From NCBI RefSeq assembly GCF_036659115.1, contig NZ_JAVXDF010000055.1: a stretch of DNA of 16,388 nt. The stretch is one strand, 5' to 3'. Positions 11,101 through 15,518 of the stretch are shown one piece after another. This DNA is from Gordonibacter sp036659115 (GTDB lineage: Bacteria > Actinomycetota > Coriobacteriia > Coriobacteriales > Eggerthellaceae). The first letter of the stretch is position 1; the number at the start of each line of letters is the position of its first letter. Position numbers and translations under genes: made by a program. The notes under the pieces were generated by a model. It ran no database searches, had not been told where the DNA came from, and saw nothing but the letters and a program-made list of their open reading frames with translations.

Positions 11101-12781
11101 TATGAACAACGGCGGAACTATCGTGGCGGTCGATGCGCTGCCCCGTGGTGTGACCGTCGATGCCGACAAAGCATCCATCGTTGTGCAGGACAAGCGCAAG
11201 ACCGGTGGGGTAAGGTTGCTCAAAGTTGACAAGGATGCCGGCAATGCCCCTTTGAATGACGCGGAGTTCACCCTGTATGACAAGATTGCACAGAGGGAAA
11301 TAGGGGTGTTCAAGACCGGTTGTTCCTACCCCTCTCCCGATCCTGCCGCAGGCGAAAAGGCCGATGACGGGGTGCTGTCCATCGCGGGCCTTCTTTGGAG
11401 CGACTACTACCTGCAGGAGACGGTGGCTGCGGGCTATGTGGTGCCTGAGACAAAATTCGACTTTGCCATCAAGGCTACGACGCCCGCCATGACGGTTGAT
11501 AAGGGTCTTGTAGTCAACGCCCAAACCGAGCTCTCCTTCACCAAGCTGGAAAGCTATGTAGAGGGTTGCTCGGATGCAACGTGGGGTGCCGAGAAGTCCG
11601 ATGCCACGCGAGCACTTGTGGGCGCCGAATTCACCGCGTATGCCGACGAGACGTTGGCGACGGTGGCCAAGACGGCTGCCGGGGCCGATGCGGTATCGGC
11701 AAGCGACAAGGACGGCAAGGTCGAGTTTAAGAACCTTGTCGCCGGCGAGTATTGGATCAAGGAAACCAAGGTACCCGACGGCCGCGTGACCGACGGCAAG
11801 GTCTACCATGCGCAGTTCAGGCAGGACGGCGTGCTGGAGAGCTTCACCGAGCAGGGCAAGGCCGAACCGGTCTCCCAGGTTGTGAATGACGTGCGGCGTG
11901 CCGATATCGTCATCAAGAAGGTGGCGGAGACCGACGAGGGTAAGGTGCTGCCCGGATCGACCTATGGCCTGTACAAGCGCCTGGCTGCGCAACCGACACC
12001 CGATCCAGCACCCGATGCGAGCGGCGCTTTCGGCCGCGTGCGCTTTGCAGCCGACGTCGATCTGCTTGCTGCGGGTGCTCCGGCGGAAGGCGGCACGCAG
12101 CTTATCGCCAAGGCCACTACTGACAAGCAGGGCCTCCTTGCTTTCAGGGGCGTGCTCATGGACCAAGACTATGTCATCAAGGAACTCATCACCCCCGATG
12201 GAAGCCTGATGTCGGAGAAGCCCATTGCCATCAAGTTCAAGGCGGACAAGGATGGCAAGGTTACGGTCGCCGCGTTCGACGGCGGTTCCGGTACCGCCAG
12301 GGTAGACGAGAGCGGCAACATCGTGTGGCGCGAGCCGCAGGTTGTCGTCGACTTCAACAAGGTCGATCCGGACGGCAGGCTGCTTGCCGGAGCGAAGCTG
12401 CAGGTGGTGGATGCGCGCGGCTCTGCCGTGGATCAGCCGTGGACGTCTTCGACTGACGGAGCGCATCGCATCGAGGGTAAGCTGGTTGCTGGCAAGACCT
12501 ACCAACTGGTGGAGCTCGAGGCTCCTTCGGGGTACGCTGTGTCTGACCCAGTGGCTTTCACGGTGGAAAACCCGGTTCTCGGCCCCGACCAGAATTTCGT
12601 GCAGAAAGTTCGGATGGTCGACCAGCGCCTGCCCGCACCGGTGGGAAATACGTCGACTGGCAAGCTGGGTAAAACGAGCGACGTGCTCGAGGGTGCGCTG
12701 CTGGGCCTTTTCGCCGTTGTCGGTATTGGCGCCGCGACCGCCGCGACCGCCGTGCATCGGCGCAGGAGGGGTCGCAAGTAG
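2174..12781 (+). CDS. Giant multi-Cna_B-module cell-wall-anchored surface protein (3,535 residues)
   Basis: This is a secreted wall-anchored stalk or adhesin. The start is ATG 2174, with AAGGGG at 2162-2167 six bases upstream. Residues 1 to about 36 form a signal peptide: basic RKARLSK, hydrophobic ILSVFMAVALVMT, likely cleavage after MALA. A Ser/Gly/Glu-rich linker runs to about 130. A head region at about 134-310 contains GDWFVLTLPQG, which recalls Ig-like MSCRAMM folds, but I do not recognise it. Residues about 317-2101 hold 14 Cna_B modules and about 2102-3484 hold 12 SpaA/prealbumin-like modules. The end is a sorting-type signal: LGKTSD (3498-3503), a hydrophobic run of about 24 residues and HRRRRGRK. 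Cna_B domains often form internal Lys-Asn or Lys-Asp isopeptide bonds that stiffen stalks. The frame is intact over 10.6 kb. The gene stands alone between terminator-like hairpins, with no sortase or pilin nearby. The ligand is unknown; adhesion is inferred from the family. Confidence 0.9.
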   Translation: MFHRKARLSKILSVFMAVALVMTCNSATFQPMALAFGDSLSNAISDAGEHAANSRAGEGVFASDPLMGEPKEGIDFFEDASSATGVLQMPSLPGEAVLGNAGDSSEGGTAGLDSGSQSGESSTPTVREPVDLTADTAALSIGLYSAAYQDAEGAQVEVKAYENALDLAAYIPGSSAHLELRYHITLAANAESSDAAWAAGDWFVLTLPQGVFTLDGERLAEANLSDATLVSYAAKDEGLVGTLSATATAPQKPLELTVRIPVVLEIGALSDESSQVELNLQGDAKAVVTLPARPVKQELKAASPSLAAKASADTTSVALEKEWRDNNDPDRPWKEISNDGTLAVWFTPAGKAEQKLDTTTMGQLGLTKVPAIEAASAGMSHTSYTCKDLPMQDVSGASVSYTIKEAPSSAKAKGYVQQFDASNKLYNIRASSFAAEVKIRDGEVNADPGANAFHLYRVLGDGTMEEVLDTVPRWVFDSTTGMGTYKVASLAQYDLDGKEIVYCMKAPVPADTTQDYYFPEYDNKKVPNYGTNVTECYSGGTVNLTRAGTAEYEGTKVWLDPEGTDAFSRPDATMYLWRYTERDNNGFAQASQVRDEGNQLISLDIPKDVSPYTFTIKAGGTKKAALPKYDPEGYPYVYLMRETLSGGGYEQVFGAVSENADGSFSVADTLAPGVVKREPADRSLYNGGTLSNRITDSIETSTQKTWKASVYQNKLKDVVVTMTLQSRPAGSLDDSLWKNTDTTQEMTGFIAEVMTKTAHATPPRYDALGRELEYRWVETSVVEGGVEKLNADGTFKLDCNPPDIDEPANELRDVEWFASSAENVNGVDDTQGTWTVNRLIGVVDYTVDKLWRALDENGQPVVDSEGKPVYGKEPPKAGASITVGIYQNGTLMKDRQYTMDGTPDADNREMSPYHIYLNDLPKYDSEGRAYSYTADEVASSTGWIANLSHDPTKRRTDIKNDPAGLSSRMRVEKNWIDDDDADHRFPVVVEVSKKNDPAWVKEVTLSASDNWWTWVGIDEGTTYKDYQLKETKMIAPGGDIPVDDRATPSVTTDYHKYKTTYNQDDVREVLTVTNKRIGVIDITVEKKWVDVGNEANRPGATLHLQCLEFPDAVKEASVEIPNVDSLPILDSGGTPTTSKQTVDRTRSVSEYTFFNLPKYDEAGKVIHYTVAEKPDKPHEFAQFDYRIFTEQTSYSVGTSHTDDKQAIAVTNQRIGTKDIEFHKQWLDAYAYQNGKRPDIYLTLWQKTMSADPTFLGFKDYQWTPRLGSGDVADDPANRWTATYKGVPKYDKNGAEITYYAQESMSANGSAFDYADATYQLTNGDPVGIGTPNNNGDVIKASLDPDAITLLKEKNTFVNGIANAVVIEGKKSWKNIPGGFPSTQLPKIVMSIDQRIGDTEIVKNIAYTTELSTPAGTSDFVFVIDHKGENDPGAIGKVQDLPKYDDRGNLYTYWLNEHIKGMPGSGDVTWESLYSTTSTVFAVDNIFQIGAGSQGSLVVEKNWKDRVVDEYYPATKFKLHRQHRLGDGSWSAGEVVAAKTLNSNDSKNGKGEVVFEHLLVFAPDGYKYQYYVTEEPLDGFSIAYENTNKTKDVELAVGSLSPTSAGAITNTYDQKGSIELKGAKKWNDYDNAFGLRPSDVTIELTRTALAQPGQGNAITVPELIPLDASNLSWDKPANANTWSYAITGLDRYAPNGMPWVYKVIEKPDANGYYGTGDKSTGQKSVDAATGKVEMRAITNSFPAEATVGKVWSDWDNAYKLRPLSVEVKLQVKVGVDAWADAATVLNDTKYSTVVLNGGNNWTTTFTNLPPAIAKSGTVKTCQYRFAETKIGDNDRISIQEDGTYSVNGNHTYSPAGVVAGAKTTITNTMASTGETAIQVTKKWDGDSANAYETRPLKNGSADKWEISFSLQRSMDGGATWSDVYESGSATKKVTKAIDGSMDKYDAVATFLHLPKYDAATGDPFTYRAAEGKVMGYGEPVYDYAAVPGVDNATKITNILQTKKVSGTKAWSDNGNATHQRPDGVTLALFRQSDNVARSKVQNAPQPHWNKALGPDTWSYAYPNVLPQYDQKGAEYTYTVEEASVPDGYWVAGSGTLALTNALTSYSLAKLNERGMALGGSEFTVEGTFSDGKTEARTVSPGEQLAVRLGELKVGQTYTVTETVPPVGYTVRSSFKVTIGSDGKLAAVGSLPEGVSIEVGNAIKVQDAQTSFTLAKKNQFGDAVSGATLKLQGTFADKTSEVVWATGNEVKSFTGQLIAGAEYTLSEVTVPSGYLAAGPQVLRITEGGQLQVRSGEAEPYAWTNVGNNALVFVNELSLTQAELAKIDENGKPFTGATFSLYKRGTAADGSGDKLIIEGIKPAVALNATEAAWSTATVPDSVINPDTGKPLNKGLANGEYYFVETATANDYFLNATKHAFTADNATNATVVKKLVQNVKANASLSLTKVDATEFGTPVEGTAFELVFEPATGSGVTGGVAAWTREFATGADGRVAVSGLPKGTYVLTEKAANANYQNNNFKATFIVSDACQDKELVVGKAADPAFGLAVEVDEAHLGEAALSNDRVLGKVEVEKQGAGGQALDGVTFELCKKSDNSKVQEGRTENGGKLSFENLAWGEYCLIETAVPDGYKLDPTPHAVTIGYGSLSKSFTVAGEGAIVNTQNKFSLSKFAHDGTTGLSGSTFAIEGVFSGKTTSETRELVKGAQSSTWIGQLKGGEDYLITETVPPGGYSVVHSFWVTMGADGTLAAKAGTTLPAGVSIGQDNAIKVEDAQNSAFFKKVDANDGQVVSGAKFELRGVFAEGNSSTSVAWDSTAEPEAMTGKLVAGNTYALTETAPAPGYVISSFTGSYPDANLVDGSLSIKMDNAGKLYYQTTKTADAEWVALDGNTVVIKDAKNTLSLAKKDADNNVLAGAVFTITGDIVNADGSVTHQTRSLLNTEDDRAKSEDTVTGRLVGGKTYTVHEAFSPVGYEAVADFEVAMNNGGTIVAVDALPRGVTVDADKASIVVQDKRKTGGVRLLKVDKDAGNAPLNDAEFTLYDKIAQREIGVFKTGCSYPSPDPAAGEKADDGVLSIAGLLWSDYYLQETVAAGYVVPETKFDFAIKATTPAMTVDKGLVVNAQTELSFTKLESYVEGCSDATWGAEKSDATRALVGAEFTAYADETLATVAKTAAGADAVSASDKDGKVEFKNLVAGEYWIKETKVPDGRVTDGKVYHAQFRQDGVLESFTEQGKAEPVSQVVNDVRRADIVIKKVAETDEGKVLPGSTYGLYKRLAAQPTPDPAPDASGAFGRVRFAADVDLLAAGAPAEGGTQLIAKATTDKQGLLAFRGVLMDQDYVIKELITPDGSLMSEKPIAIKFKADKDGKVTVAAFDGGSGTARVDESGNIVWREPQVVVDFNKVDPDGRLLAGAKLQVVDARGSAVDQPWTSSTDGAHRIEGKLVAGKTYQLVELEAPSGYAVSDPVAFTVENPVLGPDQNFVQKVRMVDQRLPAPVGNTSTGKLGKTSDVLEGALLGLFAVVGIGAATAATAVHRRRRGRK
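3122..8476 (+). repeat. Block A: 14 tandem Cna_B modules (KxW / LPKYD type)
   Basis: Within the giant protein, modules begin near residues 317, 432, 550, 697, 842, 968, 1080, 1217, 1363, 1494, 1615, 1742, 1872 and 2000, each about 100-150 residues. Typical order: V-x-x-K-x-W near the start, often an RP pair, then LPKYD-x-x-G, Y-x-Y-x-x-x-E and a closing TN. Thirteen of 14 have K-x-W; module 2 has VKIRD instead. PKYD occurs in modules 3, 5, 7, 8, 9 and 13, with PRYD in 4 and PQYD in 14. Modules 1, 6, 10 and 12 are degenerate at this motif. The conserved Lys, Glu and Asn are the residues that form isopeptide bonds in known Cna_B domains. The modules are well diverged and are not near-identical DNA repeats. 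Confidence 0.85.
8477..12625 (+). repeat. Block B: 12 tandem SpaA/prealbumin-like Cna_B modules
   Basis: Within the giant protein, modules begin near residues 2102, 2208, 2315, 2438, 2563, 2660, 2770, 2893, 3009, 3118, 3242 and 3390. Typical order: L-x-K-x-D/N near the start, L-x-G-A-x-F-x-L or V-x-G-T-F, then a short G-x-Y-x-x-x-E-T-x-x-P-x-G-Y motif and a closing N or D. The K-x-W and LPKYD signatures of the preceding block are absent. Every module keeps an early Lys and the Glu in the E-T-like motif. The closing residue alternates between Asn and Asp. Modules 15, 20 and 22 form one subfamily and 16 and 21 a looser pair; 17-19 and 23-26 are of the shorter GEYxxxET kind. Confidence 0.82.
12665..12778 (+). 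other. C-terminal cell-wall sorting signal with variant LGKTSD motif
   Basis: The last 38 codons of the giant gene encode LGKTSD, then a hydrophobic run of about 24 residues (VLEGALLGLFAVVGIGAATA and onward), then HRRRRGRK. This is the tripartite plan of sortase substrates: motif, membrane span, basic tail. The motif position lacks the Pro and final Gly of LPxTG and aligns best as L-G-K-T-S-D against L-P-K-T-G-D. No exact LPxTG occurs in the C-terminal 50 residues. Wall anchoring is therefore inferred from layout. Confidence 0.7.
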
Positions 12782-12828
12782 CTTTTGCCGCCGGTGGAAT
12801 TCGCGGGGCCTCAAGGCTTCCTTAATTG

Positions 12829-12861
12829 AAAACTGCCCGGCTCGTCTGCGAGCCGGGCAGT
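12829..12861 (-). terminator. Strong terminator between giant gene and acetyltransferase
   Basis: A perfect 12-bp stem, CTGCCCGGCTCG (12833-12844) with CGAGCCGGGCAG (12849-12860), closes a TCTG loop and can extend by one A-T pair. Read on the minus strand it is followed by TTTTC (from AAAA at 12829-12832), so it fits the end of the minus-strand acetyltransferase 31 bases away. On the plus strand no T-run follows, but the stem lies about 50 bases after the giant-gene stop and may also slow or end that transcript. Confidence 0.8.
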
Positions 12862-12891
12862 CTGCTTGTAGTACGCCCGGCAGGCGCTTTT

Positions 12892-13329
12892 CTAGTGCAG
12901 CGCCTTGTGCATCCAGATGTGCTCGACGTGCTCGTCAAGCTCGACGGCTCCGTAAGAAACATAGCCCGCACGCTCGTAAAACGGCATCACGGAGCACTGG
13001 GCGTGCAAGTGCATTTCAGTGGCGCCGGCTGCGCGCGCCAGGCGTTCCGATTCGGCTAGAAGCAGGCCGCCGAAGCCGCTTTTGCGCATTGCGGGCAGCA
13101 CGGCCAAGCGACCGAACACCCAACGCGTCGGCTCGCCGGGACGGTCGGGGTCGGGGAAGGTGCGTGCGCATCCGGCAAGCTGCCCGTCGGCGTATAACGT
13201 CACGTGCACGGTCGAAGGGTTTTTGTCGATGTCGTCGAACTCGTCTTGGAAACCCTGTTCCTCCATGAACACGCGCGTGCGCACGAGGCGCGCGTCGTCG
13301 AAGTTTCCTTGCTCGAATGTCAGATCCAT
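12892..13329 (-). CDS. GNAT-family N-acetyltransferase
   Basis: This 145-residue cytoplasmic protein has the GNAT plan. The N-terminal VFMEEQGFQDEFDDID segment resembles the YjcF/ElaA-like group. The acetyl-CoA-binding motif A is FGRLAVLPAMRKSGFGG, where R-K-S-G-F-G matches R/Q-x-x-G-x-G/A. Near the C-terminus MPFYERAGYVSYG is the usual GNAT motif B. The family transfers acetyl from acetyl-CoA to an amine; the acceptor is unknown. The frame stays open upstream to an ATG at 13404, but I prefer ATG at 13329: the protein MDLTFEQGNF begins like relatives and AAAGGA lies 5 bases upstream, while the extra 25 residues would be translated spacer. It is convergent with the giant gene, divergent from argS, and appears monocistronic. 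Confidence 0.85.
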   Translation of the reverse strand: MDLTFEQGNFDDARLVRTRVFMEEQGFQDEFDDIDKNPSTVHVTLYADGQLAGCARTFPDPDRPGEPTRWVFGRLAVLPAMRKSGFGGLLLAESERLARAAGATEMHLHAQCSVMPFYERAGYVSYGAVELDEHVEHIWMHKALH

Positions 13330-13334
13330 GTGCG

Positions 13335-13340
13335 TCCTTT
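13335..13340 (-). promoter_or_regulatory. Ribosome binding site deciding the acetyltransferase start
   Basis: On the minus strand AAAGGA lies 5 bases before the ATG at 13329. This supports the shorter start over the upstream in-frame ATG at 13404. Confidence 0.7.
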
Positions 13341-13456
13341 CTGGTATACATGAGGGATTCACGATACCATAACGCGCAAGAACAAGGGACTTGTCCGAGG
13401 TCATGTGTGCATTTTCTGCATAAGGAGCAGCATGTTTGGACGGTTGCGCTCATCCT

Positions 13457-13486
13457 TTGCCGTACATGAGGAAAAGATGGTAGAAT
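13457..13486 (+). promoter_or_regulatory. Promoter of argS (extended -10)
   Basis: TAGAAT at 13481-13486 is preceded directly by TGG (13478-13480), giving an extended -10 box. TTGCCG at 13457-13462 is a -35 match of 4 of 6, with an 18-bp spacer. The start codon lies about 40 bases downstream. The 197-bp divergent spacer 13330-13526 shows no other gene, and I see no clear promoter for the minus-strand acetyltransferase in it. Confidence 0.6.
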
Positions 13487-13526
13487 CAACCACTATATAT
13501 ACCGGTGTACTTGTCGGACAGGAAAG

Positions 13527-15263
13527 ATGCATATCATGCAAATTCGCGAACAACTTGAACAGGTTATCGATGCCGCTGTCGCCGCGGCAGTCGAAGATGG
13601 CTCCCTGGCTCTTGACCAGGCTCCCGAAGCAGCACTCGAGCGCCCGCGCGACGAGAGCAACGGCGACTGGGCTTCTACGGTGGCCCTGCGTTTGGCTAAG
13701 GAGGCCAAGAAGAGTCCGCGCGATATCGCGCAGATCATCGTCGATCATCTTCCCGAAAACGACATGATCCTTTCCGTCGAGATTGCCGGCCCGGGCTTCA
13801 TCAACATCCGCCTGACGCCGACGGTCCTGCAGGGCATCGTACGCGAGGCGCGCGAAGTGAAGGAAGGCTTCGGCAAGGGCGAGATCCCGGAGGGCCAGCG
13901 CTACGTGAACCTGGAGTACGTGTCCGCGAACCCCACCGGCCCCATGCATGTGGGCCATGGCCGTTGGGCGGCGCTCGGTGACTCCATGGCGCGTGTCATG
14001 CGCCATGCGGGCTACGACGTGTACGAGGAATTCTACATCAACGATGCTGGCACGCAGATGGACCTGTTCGGCAAGTCGGTAGCCTGCCGCTACCTGCAGG
14101 CGCTTGGGGCAGATATCCCCATGATCGAGAACGGTTATGGCGGAGGCTACATCAAGGACATCGCCCAGGGCATCATCGACCGCGACGGCGACAAGTGGGT
14201 GAACGTTGACGAGCAGGAGCGTATGGAGGCATTCCGCGAGATCTCCTATAACGAGATGCTCGACCTCATGCGCGACACGCTGGCTGGCTTCGGCAACAGC
14301 TTCGATTGCTGGTTCAGCGAACGCAGCCTGTATGTGGAGGGCGAGGATGGCACGAGCCCCGTGTCGCGCTCTATCAAGGCTATGGACGAGAAGGGTTACG
14401 TCTCTGTCAAAGACGGTGCCACCTGGTTCAAGTCCACTGCTTTCGGTGACGAGAAGGACCGCGTCATGATCAAGGAGAACGGCGAGTTCACTTATTTCAT
14501 GAGCGATGTGGCTTACCACTACGACAAGTTGGAGCGCGGGTTCGACCATCTCATCAACATCTGGGGTGCCGACCATCACGGTTACATCAAGCGCTGCACG
14601 TCCATGCTGGAAGCCTGGGGACGCCCCGGTGCGCTTGAGGTTGTTCTCGGCCAGCTGGTGAACTTGTACCGTGATGGCGAGGCTGTCCGCATGTCGAAGC
14701 GTACCGGCGAGATGGTTACGTTCTCCGAGCTCATCGAGGAAGTGGGCGTGGATGCCACGCGCTACCTCATGTTGTCGCGCAGCTCCGACCAGCCCATCGA
14801 CTTCGATATCGAGGCTGCTAAGAAGAAGGACGCCTCCAACCCGGTGTATTACGTGCAGTACGCGCATGCGCGCATCTGCTCTATCCTGCGCAAGGCGGCT
14901 GACCCGGCCGATGCCGCAGCTGCCGAGGCGGGCGAGCTCTCCATGGACGAGCTGGCTGCCAAGGTGGTTCCGGTAAGCGTCGACCTCTCGCCGCTTACGC
15001 ACGAGTCCGAGTTGACGCTCATGCGCAAGATGGCCGACTTCAGCGAGCTTGTGGCGCTTGCCGCACGTGACCGCGCGCCGTTCCGTCTGACGCACTACTC
15101 GCAGGACCTGGCCGCCGCGTTCCACCAGTTCTATACGAACTGCCATGTTATCGGCGAAGCCCCCGAAGTACAGGCGGCTCGTCTTGCTCTGGTCGATGCC
15201 ACCCGCATCGCGCTGGCCACGGCGCTTGGCTTGATCGGCGTGAGTGCACCTGCGAAGATGTAG
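13527..15263 (+). CDS. argS: Arginyl-tRNA synthetase
   Basis: ArgS joins arginine to tRNA-Arg using ATP in the cytoplasm; it is a class I synthetase. The 578 residues match the usual bacterial length. In order: an N-terminal Add-1-like tRNA D-loop-recognition domain (about 4-100, ending in AGPGFINIRL near 87-96), the HIGH-type motif ANPTGPMHVGHGR at 134-146, the conserved EEFYINDAGTQ near 167-177, the KMSKS-type loop VRMSKRTGE around 387-395, and a C-terminal all-helical DALR anticodon-binding domain (about 450-578) containing YVQYAHAR and ending GLIGVSAPAKM. The start is ambiguous: ATG 13527 has AGGA only 3 bases upstream, while ATG 13536 (MQIREQ) has it 12 bases upstream and begins more like relatives. 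It stands alone with its own promoter and terminator; closeness to the arginine catabolic genes may be chance. Confidence 0.97.
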   Translation: MHIMQIREQLEQVIDAAVAAAVEDGSLALDQAPEAALERPRDESNGDWASTVALRLAKEAKKSPRDIAQIIVDHLPENDMILSVEIAGPGFINIRLTPTVLQGIVREAREVKEGFGKGEIPEGQRYVNLEYVSANPTGPMHVGHGRWAALGDSMARVMRHAGYDVYEEFYINDAGTQMDLFGKSVACRYLQALGADIPMIENGYGGGYIKDIAQGIIDRDGDKWVNVDEQERMEAFREISYNEMLDLMRDTLAGFGNSFDCWFSERSLYVEGEDGTSPVSRSIKAMDEKGYVSVKDGATWFKSTAFGDEKDRVMIKENGEFTYFMSDVAYHYDKLERGFDHLINIWGADHHGYIKRCTSMLEAWGRPGALEVVLGQLVNLYRDGEAVRMSKRTGEMVTFSELIEEVGVDATRYLMLSRSSDQPIDFDIEAAKKKDASNPVYYVQYAHARICSILRKAADPADAAAAEAGELSMDELAAKVVPVSVDLSPLTHESELTLMRKMADFSELVALAARDRAPFRLTHYSQDLAAAFHQFYTNCHVIGEAPEVQAARLALVDATRIALATALGLIGVSAPAKM

Positions 15264-15272
15264 CGGGTATTC

Positions 15273-15296
15273 AAACCCTTGCATAAGCGGTTTTTT
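15273..15296 (+). terminator. Intrinsic terminator of argS
   Basis: AAACC (15273-15277) pairs with GGTTT (15289-15293), and CTT (15278-15280, reading C-T-T) pairs with AAG (15285-15287) around a GCAT loop with a single bulged C at 15288. The 3' arm runs into TTTTTT (15291-15296). It begins 10 bases after the argS stop. Confidence 0.7.
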
Positions 15297-15298
15297 CT

Positions 15299-15328
15299 GT
15301 GCGGCCCCTCGGTATCTGGGGGCCGCAC
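15299..15328 (+). other. Perfect 10-bp hairpin without a T-run
   Basis: GTGCGGCCCC (15299-15308) pairs perfectly with GGGGCCGCAC (15319-15328) around a 10-base loop. No T-run follows it on either strand: on the plus strand GCTGTG follows, on the minus strand CAGAAAAAA follows. It lies immediately beyond the argS terminator T-run. It may be a backup terminator or 3'-end protector; its role is not clear. Confidence 0.5.
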
Positions 15329-15490
15329 GCTGTGTCGGGGTGTGTGTTGGATTGAGGGGGAAGGGTCTTGCGCAAGCAGCTGTGCGGCATCAACTGCGCT
15401 GGTGTGTGCTTCCCTCTCGCGTCAATAGGAAGGTGGTTGCCTTGGTGTGCTCGCTGGTGCTTGCGCTCGCTTCATGCTTACGCGAGGTGG

Positions 15491-15516
15491 GCGAGGATAC
15501 CCAGGAGGATCCTCGC
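15491..15516 (-). terminator. Hairpin just after the antiporter stop
   Basis: GCGAGGAT (15491-15498) pairs with ATCCTCGC (15509-15516) around a 10-base loop. It starts 2-3 bases beyond the minus-strand antiporter stop at 15519-15521. No T-run follows on the minus strand, so it is at best a weak or Rho-assisted terminator. The rest of 15329-15490 shows nothing I can support as a gene. Confidence 0.4.
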
Positions 15517-15518
15517 TT

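Noticed and set aside
2174..12781. A pilus operon (sortase plus several pilins)
   Set aside because: All modules are in one frame with one signal peptide and one tail. Neighbours are arc genes, an acetyltransferase and argS; no sortase is in the window.
13487..13526. A T-box or other riboswitch in front of argS
   Set aside because: The leader between the inferred promoter and the start codon is only about 35-40 bases, too short for a T-box, and no specifier-loop or antiterminator sequence is visible.
13401..15284. A 627-codon minus-strand open frame opposite argS
   Set aside because: argS is unmistakable on the plus strand from its catalytic motifs; the antisense frame is a codon-bias shadow and would overlap the argS promoter.
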